A DNA stretch of 15,462 nucleotides from UA16 sp965661575. GTDB lineage: Bacteria; Bacteroidota; Bacteroidia; Flavobacteriales_D; Sanyastnellaceae. Each line of letters opens with the position of its first letter. Position 1 is the stretch's first letter. The notes beneath the pieces are model-generated. The model had not been told where the DNA came from and did not search any database. It worked only from the letters and a program-made list of their open reading frames with translations. The stretch lies in the NCBI GenBank assembly GCA_965661575.1, contig CBFIEJ010000047.1, positions 1 through 15,462 on the forward strand, given 5' to 3'. A program made the translations under genes and the position numbers. Shown in pieces: positions 1-7,470 of this stretch.

Positions 1-1
1 G

Positions 2-1261
2 TCCAATGGTTCAACTGAAGCGACGCTCTCAATCGGTGAATCGGGGAACTACAGTGTTATCGCGTATGATGCTGAAGGGTGTGCCGCGATATCAACGGTG
101 GTCTCAGTAGAAGTATTGAATCTCACCACTCCTGAGATTGTGACCTCGGGTGCATTGACATTTTGTTCTGGGGGATCGGTGAGTCTCTCCTCAGGAACTA
201 CGGGTGATTATCTCTGGTCGAACGGTTCAGTTGATTCAGAAATCCTCGTTACGGAACCAGGAACATATTTTTTAATACTTACCGATTTGTGCGATAATCT
301 GACCTTATCAGAAACGATTATCGTGGATGCAATTTCCAATCCAGAACCACCTATAATCAGTGGGTCGATGAATCCTGAATTTCCTGACTTCATATTTTTC
401 GAGTCTTCTTCTGAGACAACTCATTGGTTTGATTCGGAAACGGCAGTTGAGGCTCTCGCAGTTGGTTCGAGCTATGAGTTGGATTCGCAAGTTTCGAATA
501 CGGTTTGGGTAGAGAATGTTTCAGTTGGGGATATTCAGCAGGCAGATGGAGGTCGAACGGATATGGGCGAAGGTCAGTACCATGACAATAGCATTCGTTG
601 GTTGCTTTTTGACGCTTATGAAGACATTGTGATTCACAGTGTTGACGTGTTCGCTAACGAGGCGGGTCAGCGTGAGATTGGCGTTGTGGACAACAATGGT
701 GAAATTATGGTCTCTGGTGCGTTTGACGTAGAAGAGGGGATGAACACAATCGTTCTTGACTTTGAGGTGGAACAGGGAAGCGATTACGGTTTGCGCTCAT
801 TGGATGATGATCCTCAGCTGTGGCGCGATGCACCTGACACAGATTTGAACTATCCCTACGCGATTGGTGATTTGGCGTCCATTACGCAAAGCACTGCAGG
901 TGGAAATCTTGGCTACAACTACTATTACTTCTTCTACAACTGGGATGTTCGAACACCAGTAATTTCGTGTTCATCTGAGCGCTTAGAAACTACTTTTCTT
1001 TCGGACGGTTGCATGTATCCTTTGGCATTGAACTATTTGCCAAACGCAACAATTGATAATGGTAGTTGCTTGTTCCCTGGTTGTACCGATTCGGATGCGG
1101 GGAATTATAGTCCTATCGCCAATGTCGATGACGGCAGCTGCGGAGAAGGATGTGATCCAACAGATGACGCTGGCTGTAGCACTGATGCCAATAACGACGG
1201 CGTTGTGAATGTAACGGACTTGTTGTTGTTGCTGGGTGAATTTGGACTCGAATGTGAATGA
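2..1261 (+). CDS. Secreted modular Ig-like protein with dockerin-like C-terminus (5' partial)
   Basis: The frame is open from base 2, so the N-terminus lies outside the window; 419 residues are visible. Two Ig/PKD-like repeats come first, each with a W-SNGS core and a G-x-Y strand (about in-window residues 1-40 and 55-110). A further Ig-like domain has the H-W-FDS...G-x-x-Y...VWVEN pattern seen in Bacteroidota adhesins (about 135-175). A beta-rich stretch of about 150 residues ends in an aromatic NYYYFFYNWDV strand. Two Cys-bounded 21-residue repeats and a single EF-hand/dockerin-like loop (DANNDGVVNVTD) follow, and the protein ends LLLLLGEFGLECE. No catalytic domain is visible. It is probably a cell-surface or secreted adhesin/scaffold (inference); its enzymatic part, if any, is upstream. 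The C-terminal tail resembles that of the haloperoxidase at the other end of the window. It is a true partial gene, not a 98-start ORF. Confidence 0.85.
   Translation, partial: SNGSTEATLSIGESGNYSVIAYDAEGCAAISTVVSVEVLNLTTPEIVTSGALTFCSGGSVSLSSGTTGDYLWSNGSVDSEILVTEPGTYFLILTDLCDNLTLSETIIVDAISNPEPPIISGSMNPEFPDFIFFESSSETTHWFDSETAVEALAVGSSYELDSQVSNTVWVENVSVGDIQQADGGRTDMGEGQYHDNSIRWLLFDAYEDIVIHSVDVFANEAGQREIGVVDNNGEIMVSGAFDVEEGMNTIVLDFEVEQGSDYGLRSLDDDPQLWRDAPDTDLNYPYAIGDLASITQSTAGGNLGYNYYYFFYNWDVRTPVISCSSERLETTFLSDGCMYPLALNYLPNATIDNGSCLFPGCTDSDAGNYSPIANVDDGSCGEGCDPTDDAGCSTDANNDGVVNVTDLLLLLGEFGLECE
1007..1141 (+). repeat. Two tandem Cys-bounded 21-residue repeats
   Basis: Two copies begin at 1007 and 1079, 24 codons apart. 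Both follow the pattern G-C-x4-A-x-NY-x-P-x-A-x-x-D-(N/D)-G-S-C. The copies differ at most variable positions, so this is an old protein-level repeat and not a recent DNA duplication. Such repeats are common near the C-terminus of secreted proteins of marine Flavobacteriales. The paired cysteines suggest a small disulfide-bonded loop (inference). Confidence 0.8.
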
Positions 1262-1503
1262 AATATTCTCGATTCATGTCGTTCAGATGCTTGGCTTTCT
1301 AAACGCAAACACCTAAGTCACGATTGTTGCTGCAACAGACCACGTTGCGGTATTTGCTGATAGACCAGCAGCCAAAAAGCTTTTAGTAGATTGGGGAGTG
1401 ACAAATTGTAAGGGCGCAGACTCAGTAACTCTTGGTGACGAGAACGATCGAGGATTCTGCTGAGCCTTGGGATTATCCAGGCAGTAGTGAAGAACTGGAA
1501 GCT

Positions 1504-2211
1504 TCAGAACACGAAATCGTACCCTTGAATCTTCATCTTTTGGTACTTCTCCTTATTGAAGGAGAAGAGCTGAGAGCCCTTATGTTGACCCGATGCTCGT
1601 CCGTCCGCTTTCCGTTCCAAATCAATGAGTAAAGTTGTCTTGAACAGTTTTTTTCGAAAATTCCGCTTGTCAAATGTCTTTCCAAGCGCTGTTTCGTAGA
1701 GGTTTTGCAATTGGCCTAGAGTGAATTCGTCAGGCAACAAACCAAACCCCACTGGACGTCTTTTGACGCGTCGCTTCAGACGCTCCTTCGCGTAAAGCAC
1801 AATGTCATTGTGGTCAAATGCGAGATCGGGTACTTCAGAGAAGGGAACCCATTGCATGTCATTTTCATCCCAATTCGAAGCCTGAAAATCGCTCTTGCGA
1901 ACCAACGCATAATGGGCCACATTGATCACGCGTCCTCCGGGATGACGAAACACCTTGCCGAAGGCCTGCAGCTGTTCAATCATGGTTGGATCTTCGTAGC
2001 CAAACAATTGCTTGAACATCTTTCGAGCGGACAACATCAATTCATCGTTCTCGTTGAGGTAGCGGCTGGGCAGAAACAGTGCTCCTTCGTACGGCGCTCG
2101 CTTGCTCTTCGCAAGCAATACTTGCAAATCGCTTCCATCAAATCCAAAGAGTACGAGGCTCGTAGACAGTGCAACCCCGAAATCGGGTTCTTCTTGGGGA
2201 TATTGTAACAT
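1504..2211 (-). CDS. Nudix-like transcriptional regulator (NrtR/AraR type)
   Basis: 235 residues. The N-terminal half (about 10-135) has the Nudix fold: a V-x-L-V-x-F-G-F strand, a L-x-V-L-L-A strand, and a helix region at 44-71. The C-terminal part (about 155-235) is the winged helix typical of Bacteroidota Nudix regulators, with FGLLPDEFTLGQLQNLYE and GKTFDKRNFRKKL. The Nudix box is degenerate: where an active enzyme has R-E-x-x-E-E-x-G, this protein has RKMFKQLFG, so the metal-binding glutamates are lost, as is the glycine after LP (LPSR). It therefore probably binds a nucleotide-sugar or ADP-ribose-type ligand without hydrolysing it and controls DNA binding (family knowledge plus inference). 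The target is unknown; some relatives regulate sugar or NAD genes. It lies 81 bases downstream of a lipoprotein gene on the same strand but has its own candidate promoter. The ATG at 2211 has no Shine-Dalgarno. Confidence 0.88.
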   Translation of the reverse strand: MLQYPQEEPDFGVALSTSLVLFGFDGSDLQVLLAKSKRAPYEGALFLPSRYLNENDELMLSARKMFKQLFGYEDPTMIEQLQAFGKVFRHPGGRVINVAHYALVRKSDFQASNWDENDMQWVPFSEVPDLAFDHNDIVLYAKERLKRRVKRRPVGFGLLPDEFTLGQLQNLYETALGKTFDKRNFRKKLFKTTLLIDLERKADGRASGQHKGSQLFSFNKEKYQKMKIQGYDFVF

Positions 2212-2260
2212 GTTTCAAAATTCGGGAAGTCGAAATCCGAGCCGTTTTCGGAACAAGAGC

Positions 2261-2268
2261 CAAAAGTA
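2261..2268 (-). promoter_or_regulatory. Candidate Bacteroidota -7 element (TACTTTTG) for Nudix regulator
   Basis: On the minus strand the gap between the lipoprotein stop and the regulator start contains TACTTTTG, a full match to TAnnTTTG, about 50 bases before the ATG. I see no good TTTG -33 element at 19-21 bases spacing, so the call rests on the -7 box alone. Confidence 0.4.
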
Positions 2269-2292
2269 CTTACCCGTCTAAGCACTTCCTAG

Positions 2293-3663
2293 TCATTCAT
2301 TAACAAGCCAAATGGCTTTTGTGTTTATTGGCAATGCAATTTCACTCTGGAATGGAGCCGCTTCAGCAGGTGACCAAGAAACAAACCGCTGGATCCCGCC
2401 TTCATCGACGAGCATGTGAATGGATCCATCATTGCGTGAACGCATGCCGATGACGTCACCTTCAATGGGCAGTGTGCTGCCGCTGCTCACAGGACCAATG
2501 TCTTGGCGGCACAGTTGCGCGCCGCGCACGAAGACCGCTTGGTCCTCGCCAATTCCTGCAGAGGTGTATTCATTGTCATCGATGGAACCGCTGCCAATGA
2601 GGCCACACAGATCTTCCATGTTGCCTGTTGTCACATCGATCAAGGTAAGACCTCCCGTTTCACTGATGACGAAAATGGTACCCGTGCTGCTTGACGTTTG
2701 CGCTGGGACAGCACCAAATCCCTGCGGTTCTGCCGCCAAATTGATGATGGGTCCTGTTGCGCCTGTGATAAAATTCCATGACCGCAATCGGTGGGCAGAA
2801 GTGGCCTCGTTTTTCTCCCAAAGCACACAGGTGTTTCCACTGAAACAGGCGTCGATTGGACTCCACGGCGCCTCGGAGAACCGCTCAAAGAGCAAGGCGC
2901 CAGTGGGGTTGATGATGGCCAGGCCGCTTGCGTGTACAATGGTGAATCCTGCCTGCAGCCCTAACGCATGCACGCGCCTTACCAGTGGGAGTGTTCCGGT
3001 GCTTTGCGTTGAATTCCAGGCGTTTTCGACGACCATTGTTTCCCTATTGATGAGGTGAACGGTCGCATCCGCAACATCGGCCAGTGCATAAAAACCATCC
3101 GCGTATGCCAAGTCGTGGCTCAATGGAAATCCCGTTGCGGCTGCACTCTCACTCGATCCGTCTTCAAAGGACACGATGGAAGATGTCGCGTCTGCTTCTT
3201 CGGTCAAAGCCGCTAGGATATTCGGTAGATCCGCCGCTGCGGTATAATCAAATTCACGGAAATCAGCGCCTCGGTTTCCTGCGGCATCATCAACGACCAC
3301 GGCAACGGTCATGGTCTCCGATGGCCATGAAGAGGAGTTGAGCCCAAAGGGTACAATCAGTGTGTCAATTTCAGAACCTTGCCAAAGTCCGATTTGAGAG
3401 GAACGCACCGAAACTCCATCCCCTTTGCGCAGCTCGACTGTCCAAATTCCACCATCGTCTCGGTCGTCTGTAGCCGTGAATTGCACGAACAGAACATCAC
3501 CGAATTGCGCATCCATGCCGTCATACGCTGGCACAATAATCTGCACGGCGGGAGATTCATTGTCCCGACCGGAGCAACCTGAAAAAAGCGAAACCGTCCA
3601 GATGGCGATGGCGGCTAATGAAATCGCAGAAGGGGAAGTCATTCCACAAATTGAACGTGTCAT
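2293..3663 (-). CDS. Hypothetical lipoprotein with Ig-like domain and predicted beta-propeller
   Basis: 456 residues from the ATG at 3663. The lipobox is LFSGC with Cys at residue 30. An in-frame Met at residue 8 (base 3642) gives a more typical 22-residue lipoprotein signal and may be the true start. Asp/Glu-rich residues after the Cys fit Bacteroidota surface-exposed lipoproteins (inference). Residues about 38-145 look like an Ig/cadherin-like beta-sandwich, with PAVQIIVPAYDG, FTATDD and VVVDDAAGNRG as in extracellular Bacteroidota domains. Residues about 175-456 contain repeated short strands ending in hydrophobic-acidic turns (for example DLAYADGFYALADV, TIFVISETGGLTLIDV), like a degenerate beta-propeller. 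No catalytic motif is seen and I do not recognise a family. It is divergent from dnaB across about 110 bases, so they may share a regulatory region. Confidence 0.75.
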   Translation of the reverse strand: MTRSICGMTSPSAISLAAIAIWTVSLFSGCSGRDNESPAVQIIVPAYDGMDAQFGDVLFVQFTATDDRDDGGIWTVELRKGDGVSVRSSQIGLWQGSEIDTLIVPFGLNSSSWPSETMTVAVVVDDAAGNRGADFREFDYTAAADLPNILAALTEEADATSSIVSFEDGSSESAAATGFPLSHDLAYADGFYALADVADATVHLINRETMVVENAWNSTQSTGTLPLVRRVHALGLQAGFTIVHASGLAIINPTGALLFERFSEAPWSPIDACFSGNTCVLWEKNEATSAHRLRSWNFITGATGPIINLAAEPQGFGAVPAQTSSSTGTIFVISETGGLTLIDVTTGNMEDLCGLIGSGSIDDNEYTSAGIGEDQAVFVRGAQLCRQDIGPVSSGSTLPIEGDVIGMRSRNDGSIHMLVDEGGIQRFVSWSPAEAAPFQSEIALPINTKAIWLVNE

Positions 3664-3773
3664 GTCAGTAAAATTAGGTGTTCTAGGGCGATGTTAAGAA
3701 CCTTGTCAATGCGTTGTGAATTATCCATGATGCTCGGCTGAATTCCGTGTCCTACCTTCACCTTCCCAAGATC

Positions 3774-5327
3774 ATGCAAGACCAATACCCCAATGATTCC
3801 TCTGTAACCCGCGTCAGAAGCCGTGGAACGCAGTCTACCTCGAATGCACCAGAACTGCTCGGTAAAGTCCAACCTCAGTCGTTGGAATTGGAAGAAGCAG
3901 TGCTGGGAGCGATGATGATGGAGCAGATGGCTGTGAATTCGGTCATTGATGTCCTGAAACCGGAGAGTTTTTATCGTGATGCTCACCGTCGGATTTATGC
4001 AGCGATTGTCGATTTGTTTCACGAATCTGAACCGGTCGACATCTTGACGGTGACGGAAATGCTCCGCAAGGCTGGTGATTTGCAGCAGGTGGGCGGAGCC
4101 CAAGCGGTCGCGCAGTTGACCATGCGCGTCGCGAGCACGGCGAACATTGAGGCGCACGCGCGCATCATTGCACAGAAATACATCCAACGCGAATTGATTC
4201 GTGTTTCGAATTTGATCACGCAGAAAGCGTTTGAAGAAACAACCGATGTGCTTGACCTGCTTGATGAGGCAGAGTCTCAATTGTTTGAAGTGGCACAGGG
4301 TAACATTCGCCGCAGTTATGAGTCCATGAGTAGCATCATGCGCCAAGCATTGGAGGACATCGATAACGCACGCAACCAAGAAGGCGGAATGAGCGGGGTT
4401 TCTACAGGCTTCGTTGACTTGGATAAAATCACGGGCGGATTTCAAAAGTCCGACATGATTGTACTCGCAGCTCGTCCGGGTATGGGAAAGACGGCCTTTG
4501 TTCTGACGATGGCGCGAAACATTGCGGTTGAACACAACACGCCCGTTGCGGTTTTTTCGCTGGAGATGTCTGCAGTGCAGCTGGTTCAGCGTTTGATTTC
4601 GGCTGAGACGGAAATCAGTTCGGATAAGTTCCGAAAAGGAAATTTAGCTCCTCATGAGTATACCCAGTTGCATGAACGCATTGGGAAGCTCTCAGAGGCG
4701 CCATTGTACATCGACGATACACCAGCGCTGAGTATTTTTGAATTGCGTGCGAAATGTCGCCGTTTGAAATCTACAGCGGGGATTGAAATGGTTGTCATTG
4801 ACTACTTGCAGTTGATGACTGCTGGATCCTCCACGGGCAATCGAGAGCAGGAAATCTCGAGCATCAGCCGTTCCATCAAAAGCATCGCCAAGGAATTGGA
4901 CATTCCAATCATCGCCCTTTCGCAATTGTCGCGGATGGTGGAGACGCGAGGCGGAGATAAACGTCCCATTTTGTCCGACCTGCGTGAATCAGGTGCGATC
5001 GAGCAGGATGCGGATATTGTTGCTTTCATTTACCGGGCTGAGTATTATGGTCTGACGGAGCATCCTGACGGCATCGATACCGCGGGTTTGGGCGAATTGA
5101 TCTTGGCGAAACACCGGCACGGAGCATTGGGTACGGTGAAGATGCGTTTCATTCAGCGTCTTGCGAAATTTGCCAATTATGACACATTTGCAAACCCAGT
5201 ATTCGACCGTGGTGAGTTTAAGGATGGACTTCGACCGAATGAAGACTTTGCAAATCAGTCGACGATGACGGTGCCGTCAAAGATGAATCCTCCGAGTGAA
5301 GGCGCAGGTTCGGAGTCGCCGTTCTAG
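3774..5327 (+). CDS. dnaB: Replicative DNA helicase DnaB
   Basis: Hexameric 5'-3' helicase at the replication fork, partner of primase. From the ATG at 3774 it is 517 residues; a GTG at 3747 would add nine residues but ATG is preferred. The N-terminal primase-interaction domain includes LELEEAVLGAMM, FYRDAHRRIYAAI and the VDILTVTEML region. The RecA-like C-terminal domain begins at STGFVDLDKITGGF. Walker A is ARPGMGKTAF (about residues 233-242), SLEMS follows, Walker B is VVIDYLQLM (about 340-348), and the LSQLSR and DLRESGAIEQDAD motifs and the KHRHGALG loop are intact. Length is normal for Bacteroidota. I see no intein or insertion. The last 40 or so residues are polar and low-complexity. 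A secreted protein gene follows 71 bases downstream on the same strand. Confidence 0.97.
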   Translation: MQDQYPNDSSVTRVRSRGTQSTSNAPELLGKVQPQSLELEEAVLGAMMMEQMAVNSVIDVLKPESFYRDAHRRIYAAIVDLFHESEPVDILTVTEMLRKAGDLQQVGGAQAVAQLTMRVASTANIEAHARIIAQKYIQRELIRVSNLITQKAFEETTDVLDLLDEAESQLFEVAQGNIRRSYESMSSIMRQALEDIDNARNQEGGMSGVSTGFVDLDKITGGFQKSDMIVLAARPGMGKTAFVLTMARNIAVEHNTPVAVFSLEMSAVQLVQRLISAETEISSDKFRKGNLAPHEYTQLHERIGKLSEAPLYIDDTPALSIFELRAKCRRLKSTAGIEMVVIDYLQLMTAGSSTGNREQEISSISRSIKSIAKELDIPIIALSQLSRMVETRGGDKRPILSDLRESGAIEQDADIVAFIYRAEYYGLTEHPDGIDTAGLGELILAKHRHGALGTVKMRFIQRLAKFANYDTFANPVFDRGEFKDGLRPNEDFANQSTMTVPSKMNPPSEGAGSESPF

Positions 5328-5398
5328 CCGTCTTAGCCTGAAAATACGGCTCCTGATTCACGGAGTCGGGTCGTCTGGAATCGTTGTAAATTGCTTGC

Positions 5399-6688
5399 AT
5401 GAAAAAGCGGCTTGTTCAAGATTGGAAGAGGTTGGTGTGCATTGGTCTGCTGTCGGTGTGCATTGCGGTTTCAAACCTCCGTGCATCGCAGTTGCTGATT
5501 CCCATGGATGACAACCAGTCGAATCATCTCAAGGCCTACGGTTTGGCATTTTGGCTGCTGGAGCAAGAGGTTGAAATTGAATGGCTACTCAATTACCGAG
5601 GCGGAAGTTTTCTCATGCCTAATTTGACATCACTGGTTGAGGAGTGCGTCATTCGAGGCATTAGCCACCAAGTCATTGCAGATGTTCAGGCGCAACAGAT
5701 TCTAATGGAAATTGCAGATCCCGAATCAAACACGGAACGGGTCAAATTGGAAGTGGCACCCAAAATTGCGGTGTACAGTCCTGATGGGAAACAACCATGG
5801 GATGATGCGGTTACATTGGTTTTGACCTACGCCGAAATCCCGTACGACGTCATTTACGATGCTAAAATCATGGGAGGGACCTTGCCCAAGTATGACTGGC
5901 TTCATCTGCATCATGAAGACTTTACGGGACAATACGGAAAGTTTTACCGTTCGTACCGAAGCGCTGCTTGGTACCAAAACGAGGTGCAACGCCAAGAGGG
6001 CATGGCGCGCACAATGGGCTTTCAAAAAGTGAGCACCATGAAGCGAAATGTGGCGCTTGAGATTCGAGATTTTGTCTTGGGTGGGGGATTCCTCTTTACC
6101 ATGTGCTCTGGAACGGATTCATTCGATATTGCATTGGCTGCGGAAGAGGTGGACATTTGCGAGTCTGTCTTTGATGGTGATCCCGTGCAACCAGGGGCGG
6201 CAAAAGCTCTTGATTTTAATCGAGCCCTTGCCTTCCAAGATTATCAAATCATCACGGATCCAATGGTCTACGAGTTTTCTGAGATTGATGCCACAGAAGA
6301 GCACACGAAGACAAAGCAGCTCAATGATTTTTTCACCCTCTTTGACTTTAGTGCCAAGTGGGATATCATTCCGACCATGCTCACGCAGAGCCATGAGCGG
6401 GTCATACCGGGTTTTATGGGGCAGACAACGGCCTTTAGAAAGCAGTACATTCGACCGGACGTGACAATTATGGGGGAAACGAAAAGCACGCGATCCGCGA
6501 AGTACATTCATGGAACCTTAGGACTCGGACAATGGACATACTACGGCGGCCACGACCCTGAGGATTACCGGCACTTGGTGAATGATCCTCCGACTGATTT
6601 GAACCTCCATCCGAATTCTGCGGGTTATCGGCTCATATTGAACAATATCTTGTTTCCAGCAGCTCGTAAGAAAGAGCGCAAGACCTGA
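5399..6688 (+). CDS. Secreted 'asparagine synthetase B'-like protein, function unknown
   Basis: 429 residues with an N-terminal signal sequence (basic MKKRLVQDWKR, hydrophobic 12-26, probable cleavage near LRAS-Q at about 30). The body matches a conserved Bacteroidota family that databases often label asparagine synthetase B: LLIPMDDNQSNHLKAYG, WLLNYRGGSF, YDWLHLHHEDFTGQYG, GFMGQTTAF, YYGGHDPEDYRH and LHPNSAGYRLILNNILFP (from memory of the family, not searched). It has none of the AsnB features: no N-terminal Cys2 glutaminase and no SGGLDS PP-loop. The segment LGGGFLFTMCSGTDSFD resembles the nucleophile elbow of class I glutamine amidotransferase-like folds with a candidate Cys, so a periplasmic hydrolase-like or ligand-binding role is possible (inference). 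It lies downstream of dnaB. The TGA at 6686-6688 faces the SiaB-like gene across 35 bases with no convincing terminator. Confidence 0.85.
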   Translation: MKKRLVQDWKRLVCIGLLSVCIAVSNLRASQLLIPMDDNQSNHLKAYGLAFWLLEQEVEIEWLLNYRGGSFLMPNLTSLVEECVIRGISHQVIADVQAQQILMEIADPESNTERVKLEVAPKIAVYSPDGKQPWDDAVTLVLTYAEIPYDVIYDAKIMGGTLPKYDWLHLHHEDFTGQYGKFYRSYRSAAWYQNEVQRQEGMARTMGFQKVSTMKRNVALEIRDFVLGGGFLFTMCSGTDSFDIALAAEEVDICESVFDGDPVQPGAAKALDFNRALAFQDYQIITDPMVYEFSEIDATEEHTKTKQLNDFFTLFDFSAKWDIIPTMLTQSHERVIPGFMGQTTAFRKQYIRPDVTIMGETKSTRSAKYIHGTLGLGQWTYYGGHDPEDYRHLVNDPPTDLNLHPNSAGYRLILNNILFPAARKKERKT

Positions 6689-6723
6689 GCGAGTAAAGAG
6701 GGTTGGACGGCTCGGCTGACCAA

Positions 6724-7290
6724 TTAGGCCTTGATTAAAATGCCGAGTGTAAAAAGATACATGCCATCTTCGAGCTCGAGAAATTGATAATCGAGTGGTC
6801 CGTTTGATTTTTTGGCCATAGATAAAAGCCCAAGTCCTGCTCCGCCTTTATCAGACCAACCATTGTTGCAGAGGCATTCGACATAGCGCAGACGAAGCTC
6901 TTCGTGTGTGAAACCGTTGACCTCCGATAGGTTGGCCCTGAGGGTCGCAGCCATGTCAAAATCAACAATGTTACCCGCTTGAACTTGGAATCCAAGTGGA
7001 GTGCTTTCGATGGTCAAAAACAATTGAAGTTCACCGGCGTCATTGATCCAGCCGTGACGGCTCACATTCTGCAGGCATTCAATCAGAACACTACTCAGTC
7101 GGTTTTGCTCTTTCCGCTTGGCCCCTTTGGTCCGAAGGGCGTTTTCAGTCAACAGCATAATGGAGTCTGTAGAGTCCTGGGTTAGCTCACCTGAGAAGCT
7201 CAGCAAGACACCGCGATCATCTCCTTCAGTCTTTGCATGCAAGGCTTCTTGCAGCTCTGAAAAGAGAAGAGATGATTTGACCGGATTCAT
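6724..7290 (-). CDS. SiaB-like (DUF6272) HATPase-fold protein
   Basis: 188 residues, fitting the SiaB/DUF6272 family related to anti-sigma-factor kinases. It has an N-box-like helix SVLIECLQNVSRHG (residues 67-80, with E71, N75 and H79) and a glycine-rich G2-like box GGAGLGLL (149-156). The usual D-x-G-x-G (G1) motif is replaced by AGNIVD at 105-110. In Pseudomonas, SiaB phosphorylates SiaC within the SiaABCD signalling pathway (family knowledge). Here no SiaC (DUF1987), PP2C phosphatase or cyclase gene is in view, so partners must be elsewhere or the protein has another role. It is the last gene of the minus-strand run and has its own candidate promoter 80 bases upstream. Confidence 0.78.
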   Translation of the reverse strand: MNPVKSSLLFSELQEALHAKTEGDDRGVLLSFSGELTQDSTDSIMLLTENALRTKGAKRKEQNRLSSVLIECLQNVSRHGWINDAGELQLFLTIESTPLGFQVQAGNIVDFDMAATLRANLSEVNGFTHEELRLRYVECLCNNGWSDKGGAGLGLLSMAKKSNGPLDYQFLELEDGMYLFTLGILIKA

Positions 7291-7316
7291 TGTTCCTGAT
7301 TATGGCGCTAAATTAG

Positions 7317-7361
7317 GGTAAACCATCGATAAAACTTAACTTATTGTCGATTAATTTTACC
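7317..7361. other. AT-rich imperfect inverted repeat in the leader of the SiaB-like gene
   Basis: GGTAAA (7317-7322) is the reverse complement of TTTACC (7356-7361). Inside it, ATCGATAA and TTATTGTCGAT form a second imperfect arm pair around AACTTAAC. It lies between the candidate -7 box (7370-7377) and the ATG at 7290, so it would sit in the 5' untranslated RNA or act as an operator. The match is imperfect and AT-rich, so chance is possible. Confidence 0.3.
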
Positions 7362-7369
7362 ATTCGGAC

Positions 7370-7377
7370 CAAAAGTA
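7370..7377 (-). promoter_or_regulatory. Candidate -7 element (TACTTTTG) for the SiaB-like gene
   Basis: Minus-strand TACTTTTG matches TAnnTTTG in full and sits 80 bases before the ATG at 7290. The octamer and following G are identical to the element upstream of the Nudix regulator. No TTTG -33 box is seen at the expected distance. The 180-base gap 7291-7470 holds this element and the inverted repeat and no credible gene. Confidence 0.4.
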
Positions 7378-7470
7378 AGCTATGAACACCGAGGTTCCGT
7401 CTCATTTCGGTTGATTGTTATTCACCGCCACCCCTATTGTTTTCAAGGTTTTCACCAGTGTTCACGCAGG

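Noticed and set aside
2420..3058. 212-codon plus-strand frame over the lipoprotein gene
   Set aside because: Composition (Ser/Pro/Met-rich) has no family pattern and the opposite frame has a clear lipobox and domain order.
3747..3773. GTG start adding nine residues to DnaB
   Set aside because: The ATG at 3774 is a better start and the extra residues have no family pattern; kept only as an alternative.
3660..4535. 291-codon minus-strand frame opposite dnaB
   Set aside because: It lies over highly conserved dnaB codons and reads as Arg/His/Gln-rich antisense sequence with no motif; a shadow frame.
5326..5351. AGCCGT...ACGGCT inverted repeat after dnaB as a terminator
   Set aside because: Six-base stem with a 14-base loop and no T-run; too weak to call.
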